Below, piece after piece: positions 32,625 to 40,607 of a stretch of DNA of 41,710 bases. The DNA is from Bacteroidota bacterium (GTDB taxonomy: Bacteria > Bacteroidota > Bacteroidia > Flavobacteriales > Weeksellaceae): NCBI GenBank assembly GCA_023457935.1, contig JAEXBA010000035.1, positions 1 through 41,710 of the forward strand. Reading direction: 5' to 3'. The position numbers and the translations under genes were made by a program. Each line of letters begins with the position of its first letter. Position 1 is the stretch's first letter. The notes beneath the pieces are model-generated. The model searched no databases, was not told the origin of the DNA, and was given only the letters and a program-made list of their open reading frames with translations.

Positions 32625-33536
32625 ATGGATGTTTCCTCGCTAAAAGGAATATTTTTCAGGTATATATTCATGCCGCTGATGATTGGGATTCTGGTTTTCA
32701 TCATGTCCCTGATCCGTAAATCGCGTCCGGCTATAAAAATCAAGCATATTATTATTTATGTTCTGATATGTGGTTTACTGTTGGCATTACCCGGAATTTT
32801 TGGGGTTTCAGGAAATCTTTTTAACCCTTACTGGTATTTGGTATGTCAGGTAATCTATCTGATCTTCGGGATTTTCCATGTCAACCTTCTCCATAATTAT
32901 TTCCGCAAGCATTTTACTGTTGTTTGGAAAAGTGCACTGTTCGAATTTATTCTTACCGTTACCTGTATGCTTTTCGGCGGTTATCTCTTCAAGCTGCTGT
33001 TTGAATGGATTGGGAAGGAGCAGGGAAATGCAGTGATGGCTGCCACCAGCATGATCACTTTTTTAATTCCGCTGGCTTTTTATTACTGTTATATCAATTT
33101 CATCAGCATTCCGTATAATATTTACAAAACGTGGAGGATTTCTCCGGACCAGCAGCCGCACGATTTCCGCGGAGTGGATTTTGACAAACTGATGGTACTG
33201 AATGTTGAACTCAGCAAAAAACTTGATGATTCCCAGAGATTTCTGGTTAAAGCTAAAACCGTTCCTTCGGGAGTAACATTCGGAGACTGGTTTTACCGTG
33301 TTGTGGACGATTACAATCATAAGAATCCAAGTTCTACCATTCAGATTACAGATCAGAACAATGAACCTTTTTACTGGATTTTTTATGTGAAAAAATCATT
33401 CTTCAGCAAAAGAAAATATGTTGATTTCGAGCAGGATATTACAGAAAACGGAATCAGCGAGAACGAAATAATAATCTGCAAAAGAGTTATTCATAACCAG
33501 GAAGAGGGCAGAATGTCTCTGCAGGAAATCAATTAA
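32625..33536 (+). CDS. tssN: T6SS inner-membrane protein TssN
   Basis: 303 residues. Four or five transmembrane helices in the first ~160 residues (about 10-26, 41-61, 68-86, 100-124, 136-158), then a cytoplasmic domain of about 140 residues (YKTWRISPDQQPHDFRGVDFDKLMVLNVELSKKLDDSQRFLVKAKTVPSGVTFGDWFYRVVDDYN). This two-part plan fits TssN, which links the Bacteroidota membrane complex to the baseplate. It sits between tssG and tssK, 12 nt before tssK. Confidence 0.82.
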   Translation: MDVSSLKGIFFRYIFMPLMIGILVFIMSLIRKSRPAIKIKHIIIYVLICGLLLALPGIFGVSGNLFNPYWYLVCQVIYLIFGIFHVNLLHNYFRKHFTVVWKSALFEFILTVTCMLFGGYLFKLLFEWIGKEQGNAVMAATSMITFLIPLAFYYCYINFISIPYNIYKTWRISPDQQPHDFRGVDFDKLMVLNVELSKKLDDSQRFLVKAKTVPSGVTFGDWFYRVVDDYNHKNPSSTIQITDQNNEPFYWIFYVKKSFFSKRKYVDFEQDITENGISENEIIICKRVIHNQEEGRMSLQEIN

Positions 33537-33548
33537 TAAAAAATACAG

Positions 33549-34694
33549 ATGATACAGCCAATAAAACATTTCGGAGTGAACTGGGTTGACGGGATGAAAA
33601 TCTCGCAGGAACATTTCAATTCGCAGGAAAATTTTCTTGTCGATCTTATCCGCGACAGTTCCTCAATCGGTATCAACAGTTTCAACTACGGACTTTTGCC
33701 GTTGCCCGACAGTGCCACCGACAGAACTATTTTTGAAATTTACAATACATCCACCCACGATGTTCAGCTACAGATCAGAAAATGTTCGGCTGTAACAATG
33801 GCCGGTTACCGTCTGGAACTGAACGACATGAATGTAAGTGTACGTTCACTGGCAAAATCACTTCACAGCGAGGATGAGAAATTTGAAGGTGAATTTTATC
33901 TGATGGCTTCAGTAAATCCTTTTGACAAAGAACCTTTTGGTGAAATTGACTCAGAAGAAATCCCGCCAAGACATCCGCATTCAAAACCAAAATATCATCT
34001 CGATCTCGTAGATGTCGGCATGCTGAGCAGCAACCATTCGGGCGGCAACTATCTGGTTTTGGGAAAAGTGGATTTCCGTGGCGGCATTGCTCAGGTCGAC
34101 AGCGATTTTATACCGCCGTGTACTTCTGTACAGAGTTTTCCGAAACTGATGGATCTTTACTACAGTTATGTGAGATCCGTTAGTAACCTGCAGCAGTATG
34201 CATTCAGAATCATTCAGAAAAACAGTCATAAAGATCAGAATACTGCGTTGGCAGAAAATGTGAAATATATGTGCCGCACCATGATCGGAACATTGGGTGA
34301 CAATTATTTTGAACTGAAAAATATTGCGGTTTCAAGACCGCCTGTTTTCTTAGTAAACATCTTTTCCAAACTGGCGATTCAGCTGTACTCTGCGACACAG
34401 ATGATGGTGAATTCTGAACTGGAGGAAATGCTGAATTACAATCTGGAATGGAGCGAAGTGAGTCCTCATGTTTTTCTGAACAGTCTCTCCGCAGTAGCTG
34501 AAGTGAACTACGATCATCACAACAGCGGCGAAGCTTTTGCAGGCATCCAGAAAATGCTTAAAAATCTTGAGACCGTTTTTGGAAGACTTTCAGAACTGGA
34601 TTACATCGGTCAGAAGAAAGAAAATATCATCGTCAACGAACAGGAAGTCCGTTCCAATACAGATCCGAAACGCGGCTGGAGCGTTATCGATTAA
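33549..34694 (+). CDS. tssK: T6SS baseplate protein TssK
   Basis: 381 residues, within the family range though on the short side. It begins IQPIKHFGVNWVDGMKISQEHFNSQENFLVDLI, which matches the TssK opening (a beta segment followed by WxxGMxLxxxHF). The C-terminal half is helical (LAIQLYSATQMMVNSELEEMLNYNLEWSEVSPHVFLNSL). TssK trimers connect the baseplate to the membrane complex. Last gene of the rightward T6SS operon, closed by a terminator. Confidence 0.88.
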   Translation: MIQPIKHFGVNWVDGMKISQEHFNSQENFLVDLIRDSSSIGINSFNYGLLPLPDSATDRTIFEIYNTSTHDVQLQIRKCSAVTMAGYRLELNDMNVSVRSLAKSLHSEDEKFEGEFYLMASVNPFDKEPFGEIDSEEIPPRHPHSKPKYHLDLVDVGMLSSNHSGGNYLVLGKVDFRGGIAQVDSDFIPPCTSVQSFPKLMDLYYSYVRSVSNLQQYAFRIIQKNSHKDQNTALAENVKYMCRTMIGTLGDNYFELKNIAVSRPPVFLVNIFSKLAIQLYSATQMMVNSELEEMLNYNLEWSEVSPHVFLNSLSAVAEVNYDHHNSGEAFAGIQKMLKNLETVFGRLSELDYIGQKKENIIVNEQEVRSNTDPKRGWSVID

Positions 34695-34710
34695 CAGAGA
34701 TTCATCAGAA

Positions 34711-34744
34711 AAAATCCTCCGCGGAATGCAGAGGATTTTTTTGT
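34711..34744 (+). terminator. intrinsic terminator after tssK
   Basis: AAAATCCTC (34711-34719) pairs with GAGGATTTT (34731-34739), then TTTTT. The convergent cupin gene ends a few bases away, so it may serve both strands. Confidence 0.85.
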
Positions 34745-34749
34745 TTTAA

Positions 34750-35103
34750 TTAATCTTTCCTTTCATAATCATCCTGAATCCGGACAATATCGTCTTCACC
34801 AAAGTAGGTTCCCGTCTGTACTTCAATAAAAACCAGAAGGTCTTCACCAACATTGGCAATTCTGTGCTGTGCGGTTTGCGGAATTAAAACTGTTTCGCCG
34901 TATGTATATATCTTTTCTTCGCCGTTCAAAGTTACTTTTGCAGTTCCCTGGATGACCGTCCATGCTTCCTGGCGGTGATGATGATATTGATACGAAAGTC
35001 GTTGGCCGGGTTCAACTTCAATCTTCTTCAGCTTGTAATTGGGTTCGTCAAATATCACGTAATATTTTCCCCACGGTCTGTCGCCAACTTCTAAAAATTC
35101 CAT
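34750..35103 (-). CDS. cupin, mannose-6-phosphate isomerase type II C-terminal-like
   Basis: 117 residues from the ATG at 35101-35103 (MEFLEVGDRPWGKYYVIFDEPNYKLKKIEVEPGQRLSYQYHHHRQEAWTVIQGTAKVT). The cupin metal site is the HHHRQEAW segment plus a later His (TAQHRIAN). RPWG and SYQYHHHRQE are typical of the phosphomannose isomerase domain of GDP-mannose pyrophosphorylase/isomerase fusions, here as a stand-alone domain. The product or role is therefore probable sugar-phosphate isomerisation, but unproven. The open frame begins 7 codons earlier at a TTG; the ATG fits the family better. Confidence 0.8.
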   Translation of the reverse strand: MEFLEVGDRPWGKYYVIFDEPNYKLKKIEVEPGQRLSYQYHHHRQEAWTVIQGTAKVTLNGEEKIYTYGETVLIPQTAQHRIANVGEDLLVFIEVQTGTYFGEDDIVRIQDDYERKD

Positions 35104-35174
35104 ATTTGTGGTCAGAGATTTCAAATTAATAAATAAAATTACAATTATTCTTTCAAATTGTTCCTCATAAAAAG

Positions 35175-35204
35175 AAAAAATCCTCCCGAAACGGAGGATT
35201 TTTG
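35175..35204 (-). terminator. intrinsic terminator of tRNA-Leu
   Basis: AAAATCCTCC (35177-35186) pairs with GGAGGATTTT (35193-35202) across a 6-nt loop. On the minus strand a T tract follows. Confidence 0.85.
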
Positions 35205-35284
35205 TACCCAGGACCGGGATCGAACCGGTACTCCTAAGAACTGGTGTTTGAGACCAGCGCGTCTACCAATTCCGCCACCTGGGC
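35205..35284 (-). tRNA. tRNA-Leu (anticodon CAA)
   Basis: Minus-strand cloverleaf. Acceptor 5' GCCCAGG pairs with 3' CCTGGGT (one G-T), discriminator A. D-arm region GCGGAATTGGTAGACGC. Anticodon stem CTGGT/ACCAG with loop CTCAAAC, giving CAA for UUG. A variable arm of about 11 nt, then the T-arm with GGTTCGATCCC. The CCA end is not encoded. The D-loop with GGTAGACGC and the class II variable arm mark it as leucine. Its promoter is at 35300-35329. Confidence 0.93.
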
Positions 35285-35299
35285 TCGTAATTGGGTTTG

Positions 35300-35329
35300 C
35301 AAATATAGTTTTTATTTTTATTTCACAAA
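35300..35329 (-). promoter_or_regulatory. Bacteroidota promoter of tRNA-Leu
   Basis: On the minus strand TATATTTG (35300-35307) with TTTG (35326-35329) 18 nt upstream, 16 nt before the tRNA 5' end. Confidence 0.6.
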
Positions 35330-35348
35330 AAATTTTTTACAAGAAAGA

Positions 35349-36113
35349 CTAAAAATCAAGCTCCAGTCCGTCGTACGCAAATTTTATGTTTGCGGGCAGT
35401 ACGGGTTCTTCCTCAACGGTCAAACCGAAATGGTGACTGATGTGTGTTAAATAAAGGGTTTTGGGAGCGAGTTCACTGTTGAGCTTCAGAATGTCTTCAA
35501 GAATAAAATGTGCAGGATGAGGATCGGTTTTCCGGATACAGTTAAGAATGAGTACATCCAGGTTTTTCAATTTCTGTTTTTCAGTTTCTGAAATCAGACT
35601 TGCATCGGTGATATAAACAACATTTCTGAATTTAAAACCATAGATCGGAATTCTGTAATGAAGCACTTCAACAGGAATTACTTCCGCATCAAAAAGCTGA
35701 AAACTACCTTCGATTTCTTTTATCTCAAAAGAGGGCGCGCCGGGATATTTAATATCCGCAAAAGCATAGGGAAATCTGTTTTTGATTTCTGTTCCGACTC
35801 TTGTATTGCAGTAAATTTCCATCGGTTTTCCGGAACGGAAAATCAGAGGACGAACATCATCCAGACCAATTACATGGTCGTTATGTTCGTGCGTCAACAG
35901 TATGGCATCTACGTTATTTTCCTCATTAACAAGCATTTGCTGCCTGAAATCAGGGCCACAGTCGATAAGGATTTTTTTTCCGGAATCTGTTGTAATGATA
36001 GCAGAGGAACGGAACCTGATGTCTTTCGGATCTTTTGAAGTGCATACTTTACAGCTGCAGCCAATCACAGGTACGCCCTGCGAAGTTCCGGTTCCTAAAA
36101 ATTTCAACTTCAT
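35349..36113 (-). CDS. PhnP-like MBL-fold metallo-hydrolase
   Basis: 254 residues. Metal ligands HEHNDH (75-80) in the metallo-beta-lactamase fold, and a further His-rich THISHH segment near the C-terminus. An N-terminal GCSCKVC (18-24) gives the extra cysteine cluster of PhnP-like phosphodiesterases. DCGPDFRQQM (51-60) is also typical of the group. Probable cyclic phosphate or phosphodiester hydrolase; the substrate is not readable. Divergent from the 36159 gene. Confidence 0.83.
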   Translation of the reverse strand: MKLKFLGTGTSQGVPVIGCSCKVCTSKDPKDIRFRSSAIITTDSGKKILIDCGPDFRQQMLVNEENNVDAILLTHEHNDHVIGLDDVRPLIFRSGKPMEIYCNTRVGTEIKNRFPYAFADIKYPGAPSFEIKEIEGSFQLFDAEVIPVEVLHYRIPIYGFKFRNVVYITDASLISETEKQKLKNLDVLILNCIRKTDPHPAHFILEDILKLNSELAPKTLYLTHISHHFGLTVEEEPVLPANIKFAYDGLELDF

Positions 36114-36158
36114 TTTGAAGGTTGGCGTTTATTTTGGTAAATTTACAAAAAATTAAAA

Positions 36159-37595
36159 ATGTCTCTTGTAAAGCAGAAACTTACTCCCAAGCAGAAAGCT
36201 TTAGCCATTAACTTAGATGCTTCAATTTACGGTACTTTTGCGGAAATTGGAGCCGGACAGGAAACTGTGCGTCATTTCTTCCGTGCTGGTGGTGCTTCGC
36301 AAACAATTGCCAAGGCAATGTCTGCCTATGATAAAGATTTTTCCGATGCTATTTACGGTAAGGAAGCCAAAAACCGCTATGTTACGCAGAACCGACTTCG
36401 AAAAATGCTTCGTTATGAGGTTTCGTTGATTGAAGAGCGCCTTGCACGTGAGAATAATCCGGGAAAGCGCTTTTTTTCTTATGCCAATACGGTAACAACC
36501 ATTAATTTTGAAAAAACAGCAAAAGGCCACGGTTGGGTTGGCGTAAGATTTCAGCGTGAGGAAACCGAAGCATACAGCGAAATTGTAATTCATGTAAAAT
36601 TCAAGGAGAATAACGCTACTTTGCAGCAGGAAACACTTGGAAATCTGGGTGTTAACCTTATTTACGGCGCTTATTTTTACAATGATAACCCAAGAAGGCT
36701 AATTGAATCTCTGTACGACGATATTGCCGTTGACGACCTTGAAATCGACATGATTGATTTTTCGGGAGCAGCATTTGAATATGTGGATAACCGGCTTATG
36801 AGTCTTCAGCTTGTTAAAAACAATATGACAGACGCGGTGATTTTCAATTCCGAAGGCAGCAATATGCTTCCCGCTGATGTACTTTACAAAAAAAATATTT
36901 TCGCGGTGCGGGGGAGTTTCCGTCCGGTAACGAAAGTAAATATCGACATGTTGGAAAACGGTCTCGATATGTTTATGCGTGACGCAGAATGTACGATGGA
37001 AGAAACAAAAGTTCTTTTTGAAATCACGATTTCAAACCTGCAGTCGGGTGGTGATATTGATGAAAGAGATTTTCTGGACAGGGTAGATGTTCTGGGTAAA
37101 CTTGGCTACACTGTCATTATTTCGAATTTTTCTGAATATTACCGTCTGGTTGATTATTTCGCTACTTACACCGGCGGCAAAATCGGTATTGGTATGGGCG
37201 TAAACAACCTTCTGATGGTGTTTGATGAGAATTATTACAAAGACCTTTCAGGCGGAATTCTGGAAGCTTTCGGTAAGTTCTTCCGTAAAGACATGAAGGT
37301 TTACCTTTATCCGTATAAAGATCCGGAAACTCACGAAATGCTCGATTCCAACAATCTTAAAGTAGATAACAGTCTCAAGGAACTTTACAAATACTTCAAA
37401 CTGAACAACAGGATTGTTGATATTCAGGATCATAATCCGGATTATTCGGAAATTTATTCCCGCGAAATTCTTCGAAAAATCAGCGAGAATGAGTCCGGCT
37501 GGGAACAGCAGATTCCGGATGGCGTTGCAGAAATGATTAAGGAACGCGGCATGTTTGGCTATAAAAACGAAGTAGAACTGAAAGAATTTACCTAA
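36159..37595 (+). CDS. conserved protein of unknown function
   Basis: 478 residues, soluble, with no signal peptide or transmembrane segments. It begins MSLVKQKLTPKQKALAINL and continues with IYGTFAEIGAGQETVRHFFRAGGASQTIAKAMSAYDKDFSDAIYG. I remember this type of sequence as widespread in Bacteroidota and of unproven function. I see no HxGH nucleotidyltransferase motif, no Walker box and no TonB-receptor features, so any such database label should be doubted. It lies 1 nt upstream of the GAF gene and is therefore its operon partner. Confidence 0.8.
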   Translation: MSLVKQKLTPKQKALAINLDASIYGTFAEIGAGQETVRHFFRAGGASQTIAKAMSAYDKDFSDAIYGKEAKNRYVTQNRLRKMLRYEVSLIEERLARENNPGKRFFSYANTVTTINFEKTAKGHGWVGVRFQREETEAYSEIVIHVKFKENNATLQQETLGNLGVNLIYGAYFYNDNPRRLIESLYDDIAVDDLEIDMIDFSGAAFEYVDNRLMSLQLVKNNMTDAVIFNSEGSNMLPADVLYKKNIFAVRGSFRPVTKVNIDMLENGLDMFMRDAECTMEETKVLFEITISNLQSGGDIDERDFLDRVDVLGKLGYTVIISNFSEYYRLVDYFATYTGGKIGIGMGVNNLLMVFDENYYKDLSGGILEAFGKFFRKDMKVYLYPYKDPETHEMLDSNNLKVDNSLKELYKYFKLNNRIVDIQDHNPDYSEIYSREILRKISENESGWEQQIPDGVAEMIKERGMFGYKNEVELKEFT

Positions 37596-37596
37596 A

Positions 37597-38046
37597 ATGT
37601 CTGAACTGAAAAAAAGACTTTCTACGATCATTGAAAGTCCGCTTCATGAAACTGAAGAGAAACTTCAGAAAATCTGTCACCTGCTTGATCAGGAAATTTC
37701 CTATTTCAACTGGACCGGCTTTTATTTCCGTAACGGTGAAAAAGAAGAATTGCTTCTGGGGCCTTATGTTGGCGCAGAAACCGATCACACGGTAATTCCT
37801 TTTGGTAAAGGGATCTGCGGACAGGTTGCAGTTTCCGGTGAAACGTTTTTGGTTCCCGATGTGAATGAACAGGATAACTATTTAAGCTGTTCAGTAGATA
37901 CGAAAGCAGAAATTGTTGTTCCGATTTTCAAAAACGGTGAAAATATCGGGCAGATTGACATCGATTCTCACCGGTTGAATCCTTTTACAGATGAAGACCG
38001 CGAAATGCTCGATTGGCTTTCTGTGGAAGTAGTAAAAATTATTTAG
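37597..38046 (+). CDS. GAF-domain protein, free methionine-(R)-sulfoxide reductase-like
   Basis: 149 residues, one GAF domain. The pattern GKGICGQVAVSGETFLVPDVNEQDNYLSCSVDTKAEIVVPIFKNGENIGQIDID matches the fRMsr (MsrC) family, which reduces free methionine R-sulfoxide with cysteines. Cys74 and Cys98 correspond to two of the three reactive cysteines, but the position ten residues before Cys74 holds His64 instead of Cys. The protein may still be active with two cysteines, or may be a ligand-sensing relative. It follows the 36159 gene by 1 nt, and its end overlaps the convergent gene by 8 nt. Confidence 0.78.
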   Translation: MSELKKRLSTIIESPLHETEEKLQKICHLLDQEISYFNWTGFYFRNGEKEELLLGPYVGAETDHTVIPFGKGICGQVAVSGETFLVPDVNEQDNYLSCSVDTKAEIVVPIFKNGENIGQIDIDSHRLNPFTDEDREMLDWLSVEVVKII

Positions 38047-38764
38047 GTGAAACTTCTCTCCGGAGTGTTTCGAAGTAGTTTTTTCTTCGTGAAAGGTGAG
38101 TTCCGTACCAGGAAAAAGCTTCGCCGTCAACAAGAATTACTTTTTTACCGGGGAAAATATTTCTGAATTCTTCCGCATGTTTTTCTTTAAACGGAAACGG
38201 TTCCGTGGAAAGCAGAATTACCTCTGCAGGTTCCAGATCATCAATATTGATTTCCGGATATCTTTTGCGGTTTCCGAAAATGTTACCGAATCCTGATTTT
38301 TCCATTATTTCGTTGATGAATGTATCGTTTCCGACCGTCATAAATGGGTTTTGCCAAATCAGATAAGCCGCTTTCAGTTTGATCCTGTTTTTGGGAAAGC
38401 ATTCATCAATGCGGTCTGCGAAGTTTTTTGCAAGGTCAGTTTTATTCAGAACTGTACCCAAATCAAGCAGAAATTTCCGGTTGTCGTCAAGAGATTCTAT
38501 ATTCGTTACCCAAACTTTGAATTCCTGCTGAAGTTCCTCAATCTGTGCTTTTTCATTTTCTTCTTTATTGGCGATGATTAAATCCGGCTGTAAAGCTTTT
38601 ATTTTTTGAATGTTAAGATTTTTTGTTCCGCCGACAGTTTCCACATTTTTCACTCTTTTTTCAGGATGAATACAGAATTTTGTTCTTCCCACGATTTCAG
38701 TTTCATTCAAACCAAAGTCGAAAAGCGTTTCTGTTATAGAAGGAACCAGCGAAACAATTCTCAT
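38039..38764 (-). CDS. periplasmic-binding-protein-like (helical backbone metal receptor) protein, cytosolic
   Basis: 241 residues. RIVSLVPSITETLFDFGLNETEIVGRTKFCIHP, VGGTKNLNIQKIKALQPDLIIANKEEN and NPFMTVGNDTFINEIMEKSGFGNIFG are signatures of the BtuF/FhuD-type fold (helical backbone metal receptor), used for cobalamin or siderophore binding. No signal peptide is present: it starts directly at MRIVSLVPS, so it is not a normal periplasmic receptor. No ABC permease or ATPase lies nearby. It is 5 nt from the next minus-strand gene and overlaps the GAF gene by 8 nt. Confidence 0.82.
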   Translation of the reverse strand: MRIVSLVPSITETLFDFGLNETEIVGRTKFCIHPEKRVKNVETVGGTKNLNIQKIKALQPDLIIANKEENEKAQIEELQQEFKVWVTNIESLDDNRKFLLDLGTVLNKTDLAKNFADRIDECFPKNRIKLKAAYLIWQNPFMTVGNDTFINEIMEKSGFGNIFGNRKRYPEINIDDLEPAEVILLSTEPFPFKEKHAEEFRNIFPGKKVILVDGEAFSWYGTHLSRRKNYFETLRREVSPK

Positions 38765-38769
38765 TTTCG

Positions 38770-39171
38770 TTATTGTGGCTGACTGTAAATATTCTGAAGT
38801 TCGTCGAGTTCCTTTTTCTTCCTGTTGGCGCGGATAAAAAAAGGCACAGAAGCACCAAAATGCAAAGCACCGATAACGGTAAGAAATGTGCCGACCATTG
38901 CTCCAAGTCCTTCCTGATCATTTCGCGAGCTTGCAATGGTGGTAATACCGGTGGCCACTACTGCGGCGCCCATTCCGGCAAAAATATAACCGCCTGTTTT
39001 GTTGGCTCCGATCTGTCTCCTGAGCTCGGCAGATTGGTTTGGATCAAACAGGGGTCTGCTTTGTACGGTAGAATTCGGTTTATCCGGAACAACTGAACTG
39101 TTCTGTGGTGAATGCTGAGCGAAAGACATACCACTCACAAAAAGAAGCGGTAAGAGAAGGTTTTTTTTCAT
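38770..39171 (-). CDS. small membrane protein with signal peptide
   Basis: 133 residues from the ATG at 39169-39171. Signal peptide KKNLLLPLLFVSGMSFA|Q, a polar linker (HSPQNSSVVPDKPNSTVQS), and two hydrophobic segments (GGYIFAGMGAAVVATGITTIAS and LGAMVGTFLTVIGALHFGASVPFFI). It ends NRKKKELDELQNIYSQPQ. A much longer frame (to 39516) would overlap mgtE in another frame and lose the signal peptide, so I reject it. Function unknown. Confidence 0.72.
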   Translation of the reverse strand: MKKNLLLPLLFVSGMSFAQHSPQNSSVVPDKPNSTVQSRPLFDPNQSAELRRQIGANKTGGYIFAGMGAAVVATGITTIASSRNDQEGLGAMVGTFLTVIGALHFGASVPFFIRANRKKKELDELQNIYSQPQ

Positions 39172-39182
39172 ATCGGTAGTTT

Positions 39183-40502
39183 TTATAAGAGTTTGCCGGA
39201 AAGAAACAGACCTGCAATTGTGAAATAAATAATCAGTCCGGTTACGTCCACCAAAGTTGCTACAAAGGGCGCCGATGAGGTGGCCGGATCGAGATTGAAT
39301 TTCTTCAGAATAAAAGGAACCATAGAACCGGAAAGTGTTCCCCAGAGAACAATCATGGCAAGCGAGATTCCTGCACTGATGGCAACAAAAAACCAGTATT
39401 CGCCGTAGTCGAACCATCCGGTTTTCTGCCAGATCATAATTCTGAAAAAACCAAGAATACCCAGCAGAGAACCCAGAACAATCCCGGTAATCATTTCCTT
39501 TCGCATCACGCGCCACCAGTCTTTCAAAGTGATTTCCTGGAGTGCCATTGCACGGATAATCAGGGTTGCAGCTTGCGAACCGGAATTTCCGCCACTCGAA
39601 ATAATCAGCGGAATAAAAAGGGCCAGGACTACAGCTTTTTCAATTTCATATTCGTAATAACCCATTACCGATGCAGTAATCAGCTGCAGAAAAAAGAGTA
39701 CCACAAGCCAGAATCCGCGTTTTCTGATCATTTCCCACCAGTGTGTCTGGATATACGGATCGTCAAGCGCTTCCATACCCCCGAATTTCTGAATGTCTTC
39801 GGTGTTCTGCTGTTCAATCTGGTCAAGAATGTCGTCAATGGTTACAATTCCAACCAAAACGCCGGCTTCAGTAACGATGGGCAGAGCGGTGCGGTCGTAT
39901 TTTTCAAAGTAGGTTACAGCGTCTTCCTTAGAAGTGGTTGTCGTAATGGCAACAAAATGGTTGTCCGTAATTTCGGAAATCAGCTGATCTTCGTCGGCCA
40001 ACAGCAAATAACGGATGTCAAGGTCGTCAATCAGGCGGTTTCTTTCATCAACAACATAAAGGTAATTCAGCGTTTCTACTTTTCCGCCAACCTTTTTGAT
40101 CTGTTCAAAACTTCTTTTTACGGTCCATTCTTTTCTGATCTGGATGTAGTACGGCGTCATCATCCTCGCAATGGAATCTTCATGATAGCCAAGAAGTTTC
40201 AGTGCGATTCTGCGTTCCTGAGGATTCAGAAGGTTGATGGAATATTTGATGAGTTCGTCAGGAAAATCTTCTAAAAGGGTAGTACGGTCGTCGGGCGTCA
40301 TTCCGTTCAGGATTTCCGCCATTTCCTCGCTGCCGATACTCCGCAGGGTTTCTTCCTGAAAATCTGGATCAAGGTGAGAGAAAACATTGGCTTTGTATTC
40401 CTTCGGAACTTTCAGAAATGCTAGAAGACGCTCATCAGCATGAAGCTCGCTGAGCGTTTCGGCAATATCGGCAGGGTTGAATACAAGTTCCTTTGTTTCC
40501 AC
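39183..40502 (-). CDS. mgtE: magnesium transporter MgtE
   Basis: 439 residues. An N-terminal acidic superhelical domain (about 1-130: FSHLDPDFQEETLRSIGSEEMAEILNGMTPDDRTTLLEDFPDELIKYSINLL) is followed by two CBS domains (about 130-250, with IVTIDDILD) and five transmembrane helices (about 275-435) containing SSGGNSGSQAATLIIRAMA, the conserved pore signature. Mg2+ channel at the inner membrane, gated by Mg2+ on the N and CBS domains. A -7 element lies upstream (40525-40532). Confidence 0.92.
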   Translation of the reverse strand: METKELVFNPADIAETLSELHADERLLAFLKVPKEYKANVFSHLDPDFQEETLRSIGSEEMAEILNGMTPDDRTTLLEDFPDELIKYSINLLNPQERRIALKLLGYHEDSIARMMTPYYIQIRKEWTVKRSFEQIKKVGGKVETLNYLYVVDERNRLIDDLDIRYLLLADEDQLISEITDNHFVAITTTTSKEDAVTYFEKYDRTALPIVTEAGVLVGIVTIDDILDQIEQQNTEDIQKFGGMEALDDPYIQTHWWEMIRKRGFWLVVLFFLQLITASVMGYYEYEIEKAVVLALFIPLIISSGGNSGSQAATLIIRAMALQEITLKDWWRVMRKEMITGIVLGSLLGILGFFRIMIWQKTGWFDYGEYWFFVAISAGISLAMIVLWGTLSGSMVPFILKKFNLDPATSSAPFVATLVDVTGLIIYFTIAGLFLSGKLL

Positions 40503-40524
40503 TGTTTTCCGGAATTAAGTTCTG

Positions 40525-40532
40525 CAAAAATA
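40525..40532 (-). promoter_or_regulatory. -7 promoter element of mgtE
   Basis: On the minus strand TATTTTTG matches TAnnTTTG, 22 nt before the start codon. No -33 element is recognised. Confidence 0.4.
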
Positions 40533-40607
40533 AATGAATTTCTGAAAAAAGCAGTCCAGCGCGGCTTATTTAATCATTTTGTAATGATTTGCCTACGGTG
40601 TTTTGGC

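Noticed and set aside
35104..35124. Seven-codon extension of the cupin from a TTG.
   Set aside because: The ATG at 35101-35103 fits the family N-terminus; no reason to prefer the TTG.
38770..39516. A 248-residue version of the small membrane protein.
   Set aside because: Its first half lies antiframe within mgtE and has no domain; the shorter form has a clean signal peptide.
40572..40589. Inverted repeat AATCATT-TTGT-AATGATT between mgtE and the secreted gene as a terminator.
   Set aside because: No T tract on either side; may be a weak mRNA structure only.
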